From Agrocybe praecox (lineage: Eukaryota; Basidiomycota; Agaricomycetes; Agaricales; Agrocybaceae): DNA of 64,000 bases. Under the pieces are notes generated by a model. That model saw only the letters and a program-made list of their open reading frames with translations, ran no database searches and was not told the DNA's origin. Location of the stretch: assembly GCA_964017145.1 (NCBI GenBank), contig OZ024843.1:3153001-3217000 (forward strand), read 5' to 3'. The translations under genes were made by a program, and so were the position numbers. Shown here one piece after another: positions 35,005-47,105 of this stretch (position 1 is the stretch's first letter; each line of letters starts with the position of its first letter).

Positions 35005-36072
35005 TCAATTCCACACAAATGCTACTCCTTCCTGAACTACAATTTCTCTCCAGCTCATGACGTGGTGTTCTTCAATATTCGGCTTATACATTCGTAACTG
35101 CCGTTGTATTCCTTCATCCGCAACTTCTTCCCCTTGAGAAGATGGTATATGCATTGGATCTGGTGATGATAAAATGTGGATCTTCTGTTTTCATATCCAG
35201 AGGGTGATATCTAATCTTACCATCCTCAAATATGCCTACCCACTGGAATAGGGTCTCGACCAGAGGTAGTACTTCTGCTTCAGCATGATCGACTTTTTCA
35301 TCATCTTCTCGCAAGTCTGACGGCTGATTTATAATGGAGAGTTTCAGGTCATTCACCGACGAATCGAAGACCACTAGTTTCCGCGGGGGGCTGTCGAGAG
35401 GTGACGCGTTATATAAAACACAAGAAACATAGCTATATTTGGTAGTAGTACTGACCACGATACTCCGCTGGGAGAAATGGTAGACACAAATATGCGATTC
35501 AAAAAGCTGAAGTAAGAAGACAGGGTAGGCGGGCTTCGATAAATTTAATCCGACTGCAAGAAATAGATAACTTTCTGCAAGCACGTACGAAGAGGAATCA
35601 GCGTTAATAACAAGCTTTGACGGTTCCACAAGAATAATTTGAATCGGCGGTGAGCCCTGCACATTCTCTAAGGTGGTGGATATAAAGCCTGGGCCTGTAT
35701 CATCTGTAGTTGGAATGCAGAGGACCGCAAGGAGCACGCAAAGATGAGCCGCGGTAGGTGGATAGCTAGAGTCAAGAACCAGAGTAAGAGCCGAAATTGA
35801 ATGCGCTGAAGATATGGCCGGTACAATACGGTGATCTTGGAGCTCAATAAGGCTGTGGACCCATGGCCTGACTTTGCCGTCAACCAAGCATCTTTGCTTT
35901 GTTGTAGGTTCTGGCTAAGAGCCGGCCTCGATGAAGATATGATCACACTTTGATGATGGGTACAGGACAGTGCTAAGTGAATGGGAGCAGAGCTGTGGTA
36001 GGAACCGGTTATTAGCAAACTTGTGAAATCGGGCAGGAGTTCATGGTGGGGAGGAGGAAAGAGCGATGCCAT
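35005..36072 (-). CDS. Hypothetical protein, unrecognised
   Basis: The start at 36072 gives MASLFPPPHHELLPDFTSLL. The best splice then skips about 91 nt to EPTTKQRCLVDGKVRPWVHS, followed by LIELQDHRIVPAISSAHSIS, a beta-strand-rich body (LVVFDSSVNDLKLSIINQPS, LFQWVGIFEDD) and, after a 61-nt intron (GTAAGA...TCACCAG), PMHIPSSQGEEVADEGIQRQ and LRMYKPNIEEHHVMSWREIV. TGA is at 35007-35005. I recognise no family. The stop lies 18 bp from the end of the TIR element, so the element may lie in its 3' UTR. The start is 104 bp from the divergent kinase gene. Confidence 0.65.
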
Positions 36073-36176
36073 GGAGTGGCGTGGCTGTGCTTGTCCTTCT
36101 TAACCTTCAGTGACTTATTAACAGACGATCTCTCCACTGCGCAATACATGTACGCTCCCCCTTTCTTGATTTCTAC

Positions 36177-38271
36177 ATGCGTTCTGGTTCCGCTAAACTT
36201 GTTCTTTCTCTTGGGAAATCTGTAGCTCAGATTACTGCACAACTCGCACCTGTTCCTGCTCTTTATCCTTTGGTCGAAGTCCTTTGTGGTATCATCGAAT
36301 TATGCGAGAACGTTGTCCACAACCGGTTCGCAAAGGCTACCTCTGCACGCTAGCTGTATAAGATCTAACTGTCTTCTATCTGCCTCTTGCAGAAATGCTG
36401 CAAGGCAGTTGAGAGATCGCTGTCATAATCTAGTTTTGACACTCCGCGACTATGAAGCAAAGGTAGTCAGCGACAATATTGTCCAGGCAAGAAATGCTGT
36501 ACACGAGTATGTGCATTTTATTTTAGGAAGGTTTCATTATACCTAAGAGTCTCTTAACAGCCGTTTGATTGACATCCAGATAAAAATGGATGGATGGGCG
36601 AAGCTGGGGAAATGGAATAGCTTGGTCAATCAGGATCAGATTGCAAAGGATATCGCTTTGTGCCACAGTCAAATTACGGACTGTTTGGAGACGTTTCGTG
36701 TGCGTGGAATCATCAAATATTTCGCGTATCTTGTTACTCACAGACCTTTTCGCTAGCTAACTTCGCAATTCGAACTTCATGAGTGGCAGCTGGAGTTCCA
36801 GACAAACCAGAAATTGGATCATATAGAGCTAAAGGATAGCCTCAGCAAAATTATGCAAAATCAAGCTATGGCCGATGTGAAAGCAACCGCGACACAGGAA
36901 CTTGTACAACAGATGATGGTTGTGATGCAGAAGGTAATCTTGCACACCTCTATCCATGCTTAATGGAAGATCCAACGCGTCGATATCTCTTAGGCCATGG
37001 GAGAGAACAAAGAACCGGGAGAGAAAGTCCATGACGGGCTCTCTGCCAATCTCTACCAATTTCAATCACACTTCCAGGAGCTTTTGCCTGATCTCCATTT
37101 GCAAGCTGGAGAAGTGAAAAAGATTAATCCCTCACCAATAGGCGGAACCGCGACAACAGACATCTACGAAGGACTTTATCTCGGAAGAGAGAAAGTAGCA
37201 ATCAAAGCAATTCGTTCCGTGAAATTTGATGATCAAAGTAAAAGGGTAAATATCGCTGACCTTGATACTCAGTTTTCACCTGTATTGACGAATTAACTCA
37301 TGTCTCTAGAGGTTTGCACGCGAAGCCAAGATATGGAGTCAAGTTTGGAAGCGCGATCGAGGAAAACATATCGTTCCTTTTTACGGATTTTGCCAATTTG
37401 AAGGGCCTTTTCCGTAAGTACTCAAAACTGGTAACAAAACCTTCTTCAATACCATTCTGTAGATGCATGATAAGCCCGTGGCAACAAAAAGGGGACGCAC
37501 TGATGTATGTGAAGATGAACGACACAAAAATTGATTATAAACAATTCGTGAGGATGCTTTCACTTGGTAGATATCAACTCATCTGAACTAATGAACAGAT
37601 GACCCACATCGCTGAAGGAGTAGAAGTGTTGCACAGTATGGGTCTTGTCCATGGTGATATACGAGCGGTAAGTGTCTGTGCCATTCGATGAATGTTTTAT
37701 TGCTCAAAGCCGAATTTTTTCAGTCAAATATTTTGGTCAGCGACCAGTGCACCCCTCGTATTTCCGATTTTGGACTCTCCAAGGTACATAACTTAGTATC
37801 TGTATTTCCTCAACGATATACTGTGCTTAATTATCATACCTACCAGGTCATACAAGACGTGTCTGGTGCTCCACTGACCCAGATCTCCATGATGGCTGAT
37901 TCATGCAGGAATTTTGCCCCAGAAGTGTATGCCGAAGATGGAACACTTTCTCTTGCGGCCGACATATATGCGTTGGCCATGACAATCCTAGAAGTACCTT
38001 CTATAACTTATAGCTTCGTTTTCCTGGATTCTGATGTACGCTTTCGTTTTAGCTACTCACACACCAACAGCCATACAGAAATATTAAGCATCACTTTGCA
38101 GCTGGACAGAAGGCCGCCAAAGGTATACATCCAGACAGGCCAACTGAATACGAAATTATCAGGAGGGGCCTGAACGACGACCTTTGGAACTTGATGACTT
38201 CGTCTTGGTCCATTGAGACCACCCAAAGACCTCCTATCAGCGAGTTTATTGCTCAAATAAGACGCGTTTGA
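36177..38271 (+). CDS. Protein kinase with an MLKL-like N-terminal helical domain
   Basis: The start at 36177 ([20 protein letters not shown]) opens a helical domain: [89 protein letters not shown]. This resembles the four-helix MLKL-NTD/HeLo-type domain of agaric proteins. A linker with helices precedes a tyrosine-kinase-like catalytic domain (about residues 290-560): [12 protein letters not shown] (non-standard glycine loop), VAIKAIRSV (VAIK lysine), [20 protein letters not shown] (HGD in place of HRD, Asp and Asn kept), ISDFGLSK and [20 protein letters not shown]. It ends EFIAQIRRV with TGA at 38269-38271. About ten short introns. In other fungi such domains act in cell death; the role here is inference. 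Confidence 0.82.
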
Positions 38272-38536
38272 AAGATAGGAACTCGAGATGCTGAACATTT
38301 ACTCTGTAATATAACATTAATTAGCTTTGGATATAAGTATTATATGTACGATTTGAGGTTTGGCTTTTGAGATGGTACTGTTGGATGATGGGCGCTCGCC
38401 GGATCCGGAGTGTGTCAAGTGGGCTACTACGCGCTATTTGTCAGCACTCATTGCAGCTCTCAGCGGGTATTTGTCTGAACCGCGTCTTTCCTTCTACATC
38501 ACTTTTTCTTGGTACTTTCTCAGTAGACGACCTCCA

Positions 38537-38902
38537 ATGTCATCTGAATCGGCTGAGACTGATGACTCGTTCCTCTCTAACATCCTAAAACCTGGTTCCT
38601 CTCTTCATCCTACCTTTCTGTTCGTGGTTGACTGTGCATTTGCATCGTTATTCCTCGTCTTCGTTATTTTGGCATTCTTAACAGCGGGCAACTTCCATGT
38701 ATTTGCTCTTATGTTCATTGAATCGTGCTTGTGGGTTAGCGTCAAGTGGTGGGTCCTGTGGGAAATGATTGTCTCGCTGCTGGCGCTGATTTGTTTCGTA
38801 CGTACAAGGTTTGTTAACGAGTTGAAGCAAGTCCCCATCGTCGAGAACGAAGGAAACGAAGTGAAGGGTGAAAAAACAACGGAATCCAAAAAGATTCTTT
38901 GA
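38537..38902 (+). CDS. PKR1: PKR1-family V-ATPase assembly factor
   Basis: Pkr1 is a small ER membrane protein needed for assembly of the V-ATPase V0 sector. The start at 38537 gives MSSESAETDDSFLSNILKPG, then SSLHPTFLFVVDCAFASLFL, a first membrane helix, and FALMFIESCLWVSVKW, a second. The TAA-type end is ESKKIL at 38900-38902. A 60-nt intron (GTGGGT...TACAAG) joins VKW to FVNELKQVP. It is a multiple of three without a stop, so an unspliced frame also reads through and adds hydrophobic residues. Upstream in-frame methionines exist, but this start fits the family length of about 100 residues. Confidence 0.82.
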   Translation: MSSESAETDDSFLSNILKPGSSLHPTFLFVVDCAFASLFLVFVILAFLTAGNFHVFALMFIESCLWVSVKWWVLWEMIVSLLALICFVRTRFVNELKQVPIVENEGNEVKGEKTTESKKIL

Positions 38903-38964
38903 GCAAGAAAGAGCAGAGGGGTATCTTGTGGACATATATTGTACAAATGTAGGTATACATAATG

Positions 38965-39848
38965 TTAGTTCTTCCTGCGTTCGCTATCTTCATACCACAG
39001 CTTCATTCGTTTAGCACTTTCCTGGGCCAAGGAGAAGACTTGTTTCGATGAGCGATTATCAAAAAGAACACGGAACCAGGTCGAACATACTCTCTCGTTC
39101 AGTCGTGTCAAGACCTTCTCTAAAGGCTTGCGCTGTGTTTGCGGACGCTCCCCCTGTTCCTGCCTGACCAAGGGCAGCAAAATGTTGGGCTTGATCAATA
39201 ACTTCGAGGAGACGATTGCTGAAGGTCTGGGATGTGTCATTGACATGGATGGAATCAAAAGTCGAGAAACCTGCCTTGGACAACATTCCTGACATTTCAT
39301 TCGCTTGTTCATCGCTCAAACTATCCCAGTTTTAAGTCAAGTAGGACAAGTATGGCGAGAATGCCTACGTACATATCCATAATGGTCTTTCCGAAGCCAT
39401 ACCATAGTCCTCCTGCTCCTACAAGGTTCGACAATCGGACACTGCAAGCTTCTGCCTTTAAAGCATTGCGAACTCTTGAGCCAAAAGGAGTTGGGATGTT
39501 AAATTCAGCCCAGTCTCTGGAGGTAAAGTTGATATATTGAACGATGTAATGGATGAACTCCTACGAGTATATGATCGTGTATGCCAGCCAGATCGGAATT
39601 TGAACCTTGCTAGAGACTGTGATCTATGGACTCGTCAAGCCGGGCCCGTTTCTTCATCTTACAATAGTAGCACATACGTCGCGTTCTGAACCTCCTCCAA
39701 GATGGCCCATGCCAGGGATAGCATGCTTGAATGTACATTGGATTTTCTGTGCTTATCTGTCAATTGTCATTCTCGCGACATATACAGATGAAGAAATAAC
39801 CTGGTTTTCGGCGAGGATAGCGTCCACAGAGAAATAGTCAAAGTCCAT
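38965..39848 (-). CDS. PSF3: GINS complex subunit PSF3
   Basis: Psf3 is one of four subunits of GINS, part of the CMG replicative helicase. The start at 39848 gives MDFDYFSVDAILAENQ, then KIQCTFKHAIPGMGHLGGGS, ERD, VQIPIWLAYTIIY, RDWAEFNIPTPFGSRVRNAL, KAEACSVRLSNLVGAGGLWY and GFGKTIM. The C-terminal exons read LSDEQANEMSGMLSKAGFST, SNRLLEVIDQAQHFAALGQA and FREGLDTTER, and finally LAQESAKRMKLWYEDSERRK with TAA at 38967-38965. At least six introns. The start is 128 bp from the divergent gene at 39977. Confidence 0.92.
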
Positions 39849-39976
39849 CGAGGTAGTGGTAAAGACTCGTACGCGATGTGATTGTGACAGACTTCCCATG
39901 ACCGTGATTCAGACGCGTCCGTTACAGCGATGCCGTCCTGACGTCGACATCCGACTTGTTCAGTGCTCCCGTCATT

Positions 39977-40504
39977 ATGTTGCCAATTCGTCTAGTCGCT
40001 GCCCGTGTAGTACGCCGTTCATCGGTGCCTCCGTCGTCCCCCCGCCTCCTGCTCTCCGCCAGACCACGTTTTCTTTCAACGACTACACCTCGTCGCGCTG
40101 CAGAAGCGCCAACGCCCCGGGAGATAGCAGCTGCATTGGAAAAGAGCCCGATATATCAGAAGGTTATGAAGAGACCCGAGGCAATAGAAGCTCTCAAGAA
40201 CCTCGCAAAACATTTTGAGAAGCAAGGTATTATATACGTATTATGCATCTAACGCCTTTGCTTAACTTGTCAGGAATCGACATGTCGACCGGGAAACCAC
40301 CCTCTATGCTCCAAATGTCGAAATTGTTATTGAATTCCGAGTTCCGTGAAGCATCAACAAAAGTTATGGAGGAATTTCAAAAGGCCGGTGTCGATGTGAA
40401 GGACAAAGTAGGTGTCGAAATCAGCTATGATAGCATGTACTCAATGTCTGCAGGCAACCCTGGAAGAAATTCAATCAGTAATTGGGAAAATAAAATCTGG
40501 ATGA
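39977..40504 (+). CDS. Small hypothetical protein with mitochondrial-type presequence
   Basis: The start at 39977 gives MLPIRLVAARVVRRSSVPPS, an Arg/Ser-rich, acid-free N-terminus typical of mitochondrial targeting. The mature part is helical: PTPREIAAALEKSPIYQKVM, KRPEAIEALKNLAKHFEKQG, PSMLQMSKLLLNSEFREAST, KVMEEFQKAGVDVKDK and, after a 46-nt intron, ATLEEIQSVIGKIKSG with TGA at 40502-40504. Two introns. I do not recognise a named family; conserved small mitochondrial proteins of this kind are common in basidiomycetes. Confidence 0.75.
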
Positions 40505-40610
40505 ACTGTGGGACACCATATGTATCTTTTATGTACCATTTGCCCATTTGATTTTGAGTGTCGGCATATCACGTCCAAATAAATACTCTTTTTTCTGTCT
40601 TACTTCCACC

Positions 40611-42768
40611 ATGGATGGCCAACCAACCCCCCAATCCTCTTCTGCTACTTACGCTCCTGAACGATCTCTACCACAGGTGTCTTTCTACTCTGTTGAATAT
40701 CCTGGTTATGTCGCCCCTTCTTCTGTTCCTCTCGCTATCCGCAATATTGGCGGCCAGACAAAAGTAGACCATGCCTTCAAGCGCACAAATCAAAAATCAG
40801 ACGCGCTTTTGGAACTATCTCTCCGGCCAGATAATCCTTTTTCTCACCCGATACCAGGAGATGTTATTGGCGCCAATAATCTCCTTCTCAAGGTCGTTAA
40901 ACGAAAAAAGAAGCGAACAGGTTTGGCTCAAAGTGAAGACACCGAGCTACGAGGTGAATACACCGCCGAAGTTGCTGGAATTATATCTAAGACTGCTCGT
41001 TTCCGAAGTGAATTCCCTGTATATGTTTATATGTTTTCCCGGTGTTAATAGGTGTCACCAGGTATGGTGGATTTCCAGTATCTACCTGACCAACAGGATC
41101 CTATCTCAAAACTACGACTAGCTATGGAAAATATGGATGGTAACTGTGATGTTCTTGTATCAATTAGTACTAACCAGCTTGTTTTCATAGTGGATTTTTT
41201 GAGTTCGTACTCGATGTCTGCCGAAATTCCTAGCCAATCCTCTTCTATTCCGAGCCCCGTCAACGATAACTTGGACAGTAATCTTGACCCTCAGTTACTG
41301 AGCATGTCCGCCCCATCTCCGGTTCGCCCTGATCAGCCCTTTTCTGAAAGTCCTCTTCGTCTCTTTCCGCCCCCTTTATTCAGCCGACAAACCATTCCTC
41401 AGGGATACAAGTTGGGAAATTTACAATCTTCTGTCGAACTCCATGTTAACCTACTTTTATTAGTTTCAAAGCTAATACCGCTTCAATGGTGTCCTCAACC
41501 GTGGACGAAGAGACCGGCGAAGAAAGAAAACGCATGATTAATAGAATGCGATGGAAAGGTTATGGTCCTGCATCCATCATGTTTGCAGACACCCAAGTAA
41601 CATTATTTAACGTATATGCGCAATCATGGCCTTATTTTGATCTTTCCAGGTCCCGGATCGCCCTCCTCAGGCGGTAGAAGAAAGCAGGAGTCAAGTCAGC
41701 GAAATCATACTGGAGAAATTAAAAGCGGTGAGCTACGTGCTCTCGTTTGGGCCCGATTAAGGTATAATTCTCGTCTTAGCTTTTCGTACAGCGGCCTATC
41801 TGGACAAGAATGTCTTTGTTCAACCAGTTCTCTGCTGCAGAATCAAGGGATATTTTAAAGTCAGCAAGCGCTTTTTTTTGCCCGCGGAATAATTCTGAAA
41901 CAATTTCAAAACACAGTTCTAAGATTCTTCTTCCTTTATGTTGTTATGTATTTCAGGATGGTCCGTGGAGGGATACCCTTGTGAGATTTTCATATGATCC
42001 TCGTAAGGATCCAAATTCAAGATTGTGAGTACCCTTCCGAACAACATTTCTCCAATATTCAACAATACAGTTATCAACGATTATATTTTCGCAATGCCAA
42101 CCACCCTATATCGCGACCTTCGGTCACGACCCGGCGCCATGATCGGTCAGTGTTGAACGAGAATTTGCGTGCACAGGAACGGGACAGCGAGAGAAAGTAA
42201 GTTTGATTTTTCTGACCTAAAACTATCAACGACCAAGACATATTCGTACAGAACCTCACATATCTTCGATGGCCATACACTCACGAAGGAAACAGCTGCC
42301 TTCCAGCTATGCGATATAGTAGATCCCATGCTGAAAACACTGATAGATAATCCAGACAGTCTTCGTGACACATGCAATGTGAGTCTTCCTTTTTGGACTG
42401 GGATGACAGATAATCGAGCGTTTAACAGGAACGCGATGGATGGTACACCACGCACGCATTCGAGCAAATCAAAACCGTCCTTCGACACAAGTTCTTCTCT
42501 CTTCTCGAAGGCCATCCTGCATCCGACAGCGAATGTTGGGCTTTGCTTGAGGCCAGCGAGGGCTCCTTGAAAACATCGATCGCACATAGGACCTCTAAAT
42601 TGAGAGCCGGAAAGCACAATATGGCCAAAGGAGCTCTCCGACCCGAGGACGCTGCCGTACGTCAACTTTATGCATATGTGGTTACTTACTTATTGACCTC
42701 CCAAGCAGGCTGTTCGTCTCAGAGCAACATTGGATCGTAGCATGAAATCATTACAAAACCACCGCTAA
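40611..42768 (+). CDS. TFC1: TFIIIC subunit TFC1 (GTF3C5/TFIIIC63 type)
   Basis: Tfc1 belongs to the tau-A module of TFIIIC, which binds the A box of tRNA genes. The start at 40611 gives MDGQPTPQSSSATYAPERSL, then VSFYSVEYPGYVAPSSVPLA, IRNIGGQTKVDHAFKRT, LLELSLRPDNPFSHPIPGDV, the LLLKVVKRKKKRTG block, GEYTAEVAGIISKTARFRS and MVDFQYLPDQQDPISKLRLA. Later exons give IPQGYKF...KRMINRMRWKGYGPASIM, VPDRPPQAVEESRSQVSEII, DGPWRDTLVRFSYDPRKDPN and QRLYFRNANHP. A helical C-terminus ends with TAA at 42766-42768. More than ten short introns. RPC1 of RNA polymerase III also lies in this window. Confidence 0.9.
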
Positions 42769-42944
42769 TTTCAAATAATGTTGATTGATCTACAGGTCGA
42801 ATACATATCCTTCTTAAAATCTGTGGATGCTGAAAATGTTTCGCCTGCGCTGCACAGGTTGGTTGTGTGTGTGCTGTACAAGATGTATTGGTAGGCAATG
42901 ACGTGTTTCGCGACGATGACGAAAGGGGACCGGTCGTAGCTGTA

Positions 42945-43349
42945 TCATGAGGCAGCTTGCTTGGCTTCCAGTCGAGCCTTGTTCTACGGTCCAAGTTCAA
43001 TACACGAGAAGGCTCTGTAGCAAAAGAAAGAACACATACAGAGCCGATCAATGCGAATCTGGCATTACGACGGAACTGAATCACGGTCAGAATAGCAGTC
43101 TTTGGACTGGCGAAGCGAATTCTCATACCTTAGCATCAACCTAACGAAAGGCAGTCAATAATCAGATGAATTGATTAGTAGAGGCACGTACACCTTTCAA
43201 AGACCTGGAACGGGTCGAAGTAGGCTTGCGGATGCCATTCTTGTGGGCCTTCTTGTTTTGGTTGTGATTGGTGTGACTGGAAGGAAAAACCTCAGGATCC
43301 TCTGAAATTCGGGACGTATATTATGACGTTACTTTTTTGATTTGGCCAT
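42945..43349 (-). CDS. RPL29: 60S ribosomal protein L29 (eL29)
   Basis: A small basic protein of the large ribosomal subunit. Exons read MAKSKNHTNHNQNKKAHKNG, then IRKPTSTRSRSLKGVDAKFR, RNARFALIGSNKARLEAKQA and AS, with TGA at 42947-42945. The first intron splits the Asn codon of MAKSKN, as is common in ribosomal protein genes. About 62 residues, normal for eL29. It is convergent with TFC1. Confidence 0.93.
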
Positions 43350-43849
43350 ATCTTCGTCGTCGTCGGATGTGATGAGCTCAACCTCTACCTCAGATTGCCG
43401 AAAGTCCAATATGACACAGCCACTGTGGCGAATGGTACTGTATAGTTGCTTTCCCACGGAGTCTAGCCATGTGATCTTTCACACTACTTACGTCGAGAAG
43501 AGGTACCGTTCGATCGGTATAAGTCGGGTATCAATCGGGTAGCGATCTTAGCCAAAAAAGGTATTAGACCCGACGGCCCGAGTAAAAGCGTGTGCCGTCG
43601 TGTCCGGTGCTGATGAATTCAAGTTCCGCTCACGGACTTTGCAATTCCTGTCGATTTGCAAGCCTCTGGTGTGTTCTCAGTCAATAGGCACCCTTTCTCG
43701 GTATTGTATAAGTCCATGCGCAAGTAATAATAGAGCATGTATTATAATAGATAGTTTCTTTTGTGTAGATCACAATAGTGCCACTCTTTTTGTTTATTAA
43801 CAAGTATAAATTGTGTCTTTTTATGTGTACCACCTCTCCCAAAGTCCCA
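43350..43849. other. RPL29 promoter side and intergenic sequence
   Basis: About 500 bp upstream of RPL29. No open frame with recognisable motifs. It marks the change from compact housekeeping genes to the transposon-rich part of the window. Confidence 0.4.
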
Positions 43850-44215
43850 ATGTCAGCAATATCTCATGGGACAGATATGCACAATGCTAGAGAGTCTCTC
43901 ATCTTTCTCAATAATGTTCTACAAGAATGTCTGCCAACATCTTCTATCTCTGTCCCTGAGAGTATTATTTACTCTCTCAATGAAGTTGTATCTTACTTCA
44001 AGTTGCTCCAATCTTCCCTTGCGCCCGATATTCAAGCTGAACCTCTACCCACATCTGATATGAATGCCAGTAGTATTGCCATTAAGCGTGGCATCAAGAT
44101 AAACTGTCAGACAACTTTACACACCCTGTATCAATATAACAGGGTAAATCACTTCCTTGAGTACCCAGAAACCACAAATGCGGGCCAGAAGGATGCTATT
44201 GGTCATCTGTTTTGA
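43850..44215 (+). pseudogene. Fragment of an unrecognised gene
   Basis: A frame from ATG at 43850 (MSAISHGTDMHNARESLIFL) encodes an apparently folded, helical protein (SIIYSLNEVVSYFKLLQSSL, GIKINCQTTLHTLYQYNRVN) that ends GQKDAIGHLF with TGA at 44213-44215. The same frame continues past the TGA as MDLNNWITPEHNVVYSRGYP before further stops, suggesting decay of a longer gene. It may belong to a repeated family together with the fragment at 46127-46750; that is inference. Confidence 0.4.
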
Positions 44216-46126
44216 ATGGACCTCAACAATTGGATTACCCCAGAACATAATGTTGTATATTCAAGAGGGTATCCAAAAGGGAGTCAAGATTAAGACCAAA
44301 GCGGTCAAAATATATATTGCAATTTACTGACAGGTGGAAATAGAAACCCTGTTCATCCTCAACGTGTGGGTTTTGTTAGTTACTGTGTATCACATGATTC
44401 CCATAATTCATCTTTCCAGGTCAACACATGGAAATTTGTCCTCATGTTGATCAATCCATATCAAAGGCTTGTCATTCAAGGGCAACATGAGAAACCCTAT
44501 CTGAGTGTCTCAAGTCTGTTTGCATTTCTGACACCTAATAATGCCTTGTTTATACATAAACCTAAGGACTTAGAGTAAAATTGCTCATACATGGGCAGTG
44601 GACTTGTCCATGTAATCAATAACCGTAGTTATGGCTTTCCCATTGACTATTAGCTCCCCATTGTGATAATTTGTTCCCTTTTCATTATCCATCGTCCATA
44701 TTTCTTTGTAAGCGGCCCATAATCATGCACATAATACATTGGATGCATTTTCCCCTTCATTATCTATGGGTCTCACTTATCCATAACCACTCATTTGTCC
44801 TGCCTGGTTTTTCATTACCTTTGTATTATCCTTGGGCACCATTTATTCATGATCACCCGGTAATCCATCGCTCGCTACACTATTTTTATATTGCCCTACA
44901 TTTTGCATGCACGCCAGTTATCCATTTCCTGTGTATTATCCTTGGGTCCACATAATCCATTCACTTTAAATGCTTATGGATATCCGTGCCCGTCATTATT
45001 CATTGTTCATTCATTCACATCGTCAATATCTATCGATTGCCGTCCCACAGAATTACACAGTTCAAGCTCAGATTGAACTTGCACCTGTGAATCATTCATA
45101 TTTGATCTCCGATTGAATTGCATTTGAAGTTGCATTCAGGACGGAAATTTTTGTCAAAAGCAATACAATGAATGTAGAAAGATAAAAAGACACATAGTCA
45201 TATATGAGGCCCTGGGATTTTTAGAAAAATGAGCAAAATAAAATAAAATCTTTCCCAGTGAAATTCAAACTGAAACTCACTGCGAACCTGAAGATAGAAA
45301 AATGAAAACATGAGTGCAGATATAGGTATACAAGGACACTCACTGGCCTAGATATAATAACATATTTAAGTACCTAATTCTCTTTCAAGTAAATCTATAC
45401 TTTGTGAAATATACCTTGGTCAATCCAGAACTAACTGATGTCAGTATAAATAATGGCGCCAGCCCGCATATGGAAAGTACTTCACATCAGGCCTTTCTTG
45501 TGCGTTGTCATACTTTTACTCCAAAACTGCTCTTCAGCATATTTTGAACCTACTGAGGGATGTAATATATATGTATTACATTAAATAACACTTGAAAGAA
45601 TTATATGTACCCCCAACTCCAATTTATACAGATTTCTTTCTGAAATTTGAATATTTATACCTGTCCAGATGCACAATTTTCAGATAATAACTGTTTATAG
45701 TTGGATTAAAGCCCTCTAGGTCTCAGGGCGTCAAGTGTGGTGTAAATATGGCATTGAAAGGACTGGATGAATACATGGGGCCATGGCTAGTATGTTTTTC
45801 TTTTTCTAATAAGGAACCTGGGAATGTTTTTTATATGTTTTTATTGGACATAGGAGGAGATCCGGTGATGGATAACTAGTAAATAATTGATGAATAATGA
45901 GCATGGAGCACATAAATGTGAGGTCCGGGCCTGTACCATGGATAATTGATGGAAAATAGAAGGAGTGATGAATAATAGGACGAAGAATGAATGAATGATG
46001 CGAGGAATACGTCAAATGGATAATAGACCAAAAATAAGAGACGGGCACGGATAATGATTGGCAACAAGCGGTGCAATTATCCATGCTCAAGGTTTATATA
46101 TAATTATACTTGTACGGTAATTACCC
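44216..46126. other. AT-rich degenerate sequence, possible inverted-repeat element
   Basis: No clear gene. Short inverted ends CATACATGGGCA occur at 44587-44598 and, reverse-complemented, at about 46129-46140. The left side is rich in TATCCATT-type motifs and the right side (45850-46090) in the complementary ATGGATAAT motifs. I see no target duplication, so a transposon call is tentative. Confidence 0.3.
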
Positions 46127-46750
46127 TTGCCCATGTATGATCAACTTGTCGAAGAGTCCGAGGGATTATGCATTATAACGACCTTATGGCCTCTTTCTGA
46201 AATCCAAGTATTACCTTCAAAGGAGCTATTTCTCAAGACTGTTTCTTATTTTATGATGCTAAAGCATCTTGGCTGCTGTGCACCACGGTTCAAAATCACC
46301 AATTTAACTGCTACCAAGTTGGAAGAAAAATCAGACAGAAAACACATTCGTGAAATAGAGACCCATGGGCATCCAAGAAAGGAAACATGTGGTGGACAAC
46401 TCTGTTTTGAGTTTACGTCCAGTGGGAAACCATTTATTTGGTGAGTGAGACCTTTTATATTATAAGTTAACCCAGTATTTACCTCTCTTCAAAGATGCAA
46501 GCATTATAATCATCTGTCTAATGTTGACCATTTCATTGACTTTGTGGTTGGAAATGGATTCTTTGACCCAGAATATCTTGAGGCATTATTCCTCAATGAC
46601 ACTGAGGCTATATTAGAGTTTGAAGAAGATGCACTGACTGCTGGAATAGGACCTTTGGTGCCATGTTCAATGATCAACAATGTTTCTTTGTCAGAAGGAA
46701 GTGCAGCAACGCAGGGACAAGACACAACAAGAGAAATGGTAATGGATTAA
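46127..46750 (+). pseudogene. Unrecognised two-exon gene fragment
   Basis: Two coding-like blocks: ITTLWPLSEIQVLPSKELFL and RFKITNLTATKLEEKSDRKH up to FTSSGKPFI (46444), then CKHYNHLSNVDHFIDFVVGN, GFFDPEYLEALFLNDTEAIL and DALTAGIGPLVPC (to 46750). A GTGAGT donor at 46440 and an acceptor near 46493 separate them, but the obvious splice creates a stop at the junction, so the copy may be dead. No family recognised. Confidence 0.4.
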
Positions 46751-47105
46751 GGAGGAAAACACGGCGAGTACGCAAATACACAAGGAGTACGAGGCATGGG
46801 AATGATCCCATGAGCAGACGATGTGAGGTACCTAGGGACATAGTCCAACATTCTTCAAACAAGGTTAAGTGTGGTAAGCTTACTTATTTATTTTGAAAAA
46901 TTACCTCTGATCATAACTAGCATTCGAACATCACAGTAATAATAGGAAGCTAATAAATCCATCACTTGTGCACCAAACATGTACTTCTAAGTTTTGAATA
47001 TACAAGCCACTTCAAGAGTTTTGAAAGGATTGTCCATGTGTCCTTATGGTGTGTACAGGAGTACACAAACATGCTATTCCAATCCCAGAAAAGACACCTA
47101 TTGTC

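Noticed and set aside
43540..43562. U2 snRNA-like string (TTTTGGCTAAGATC on the minus strand)
   Set aside because: The match is confined to about 14 nt and the flanking sequence does not follow U2, so no snRNA gene is supported.
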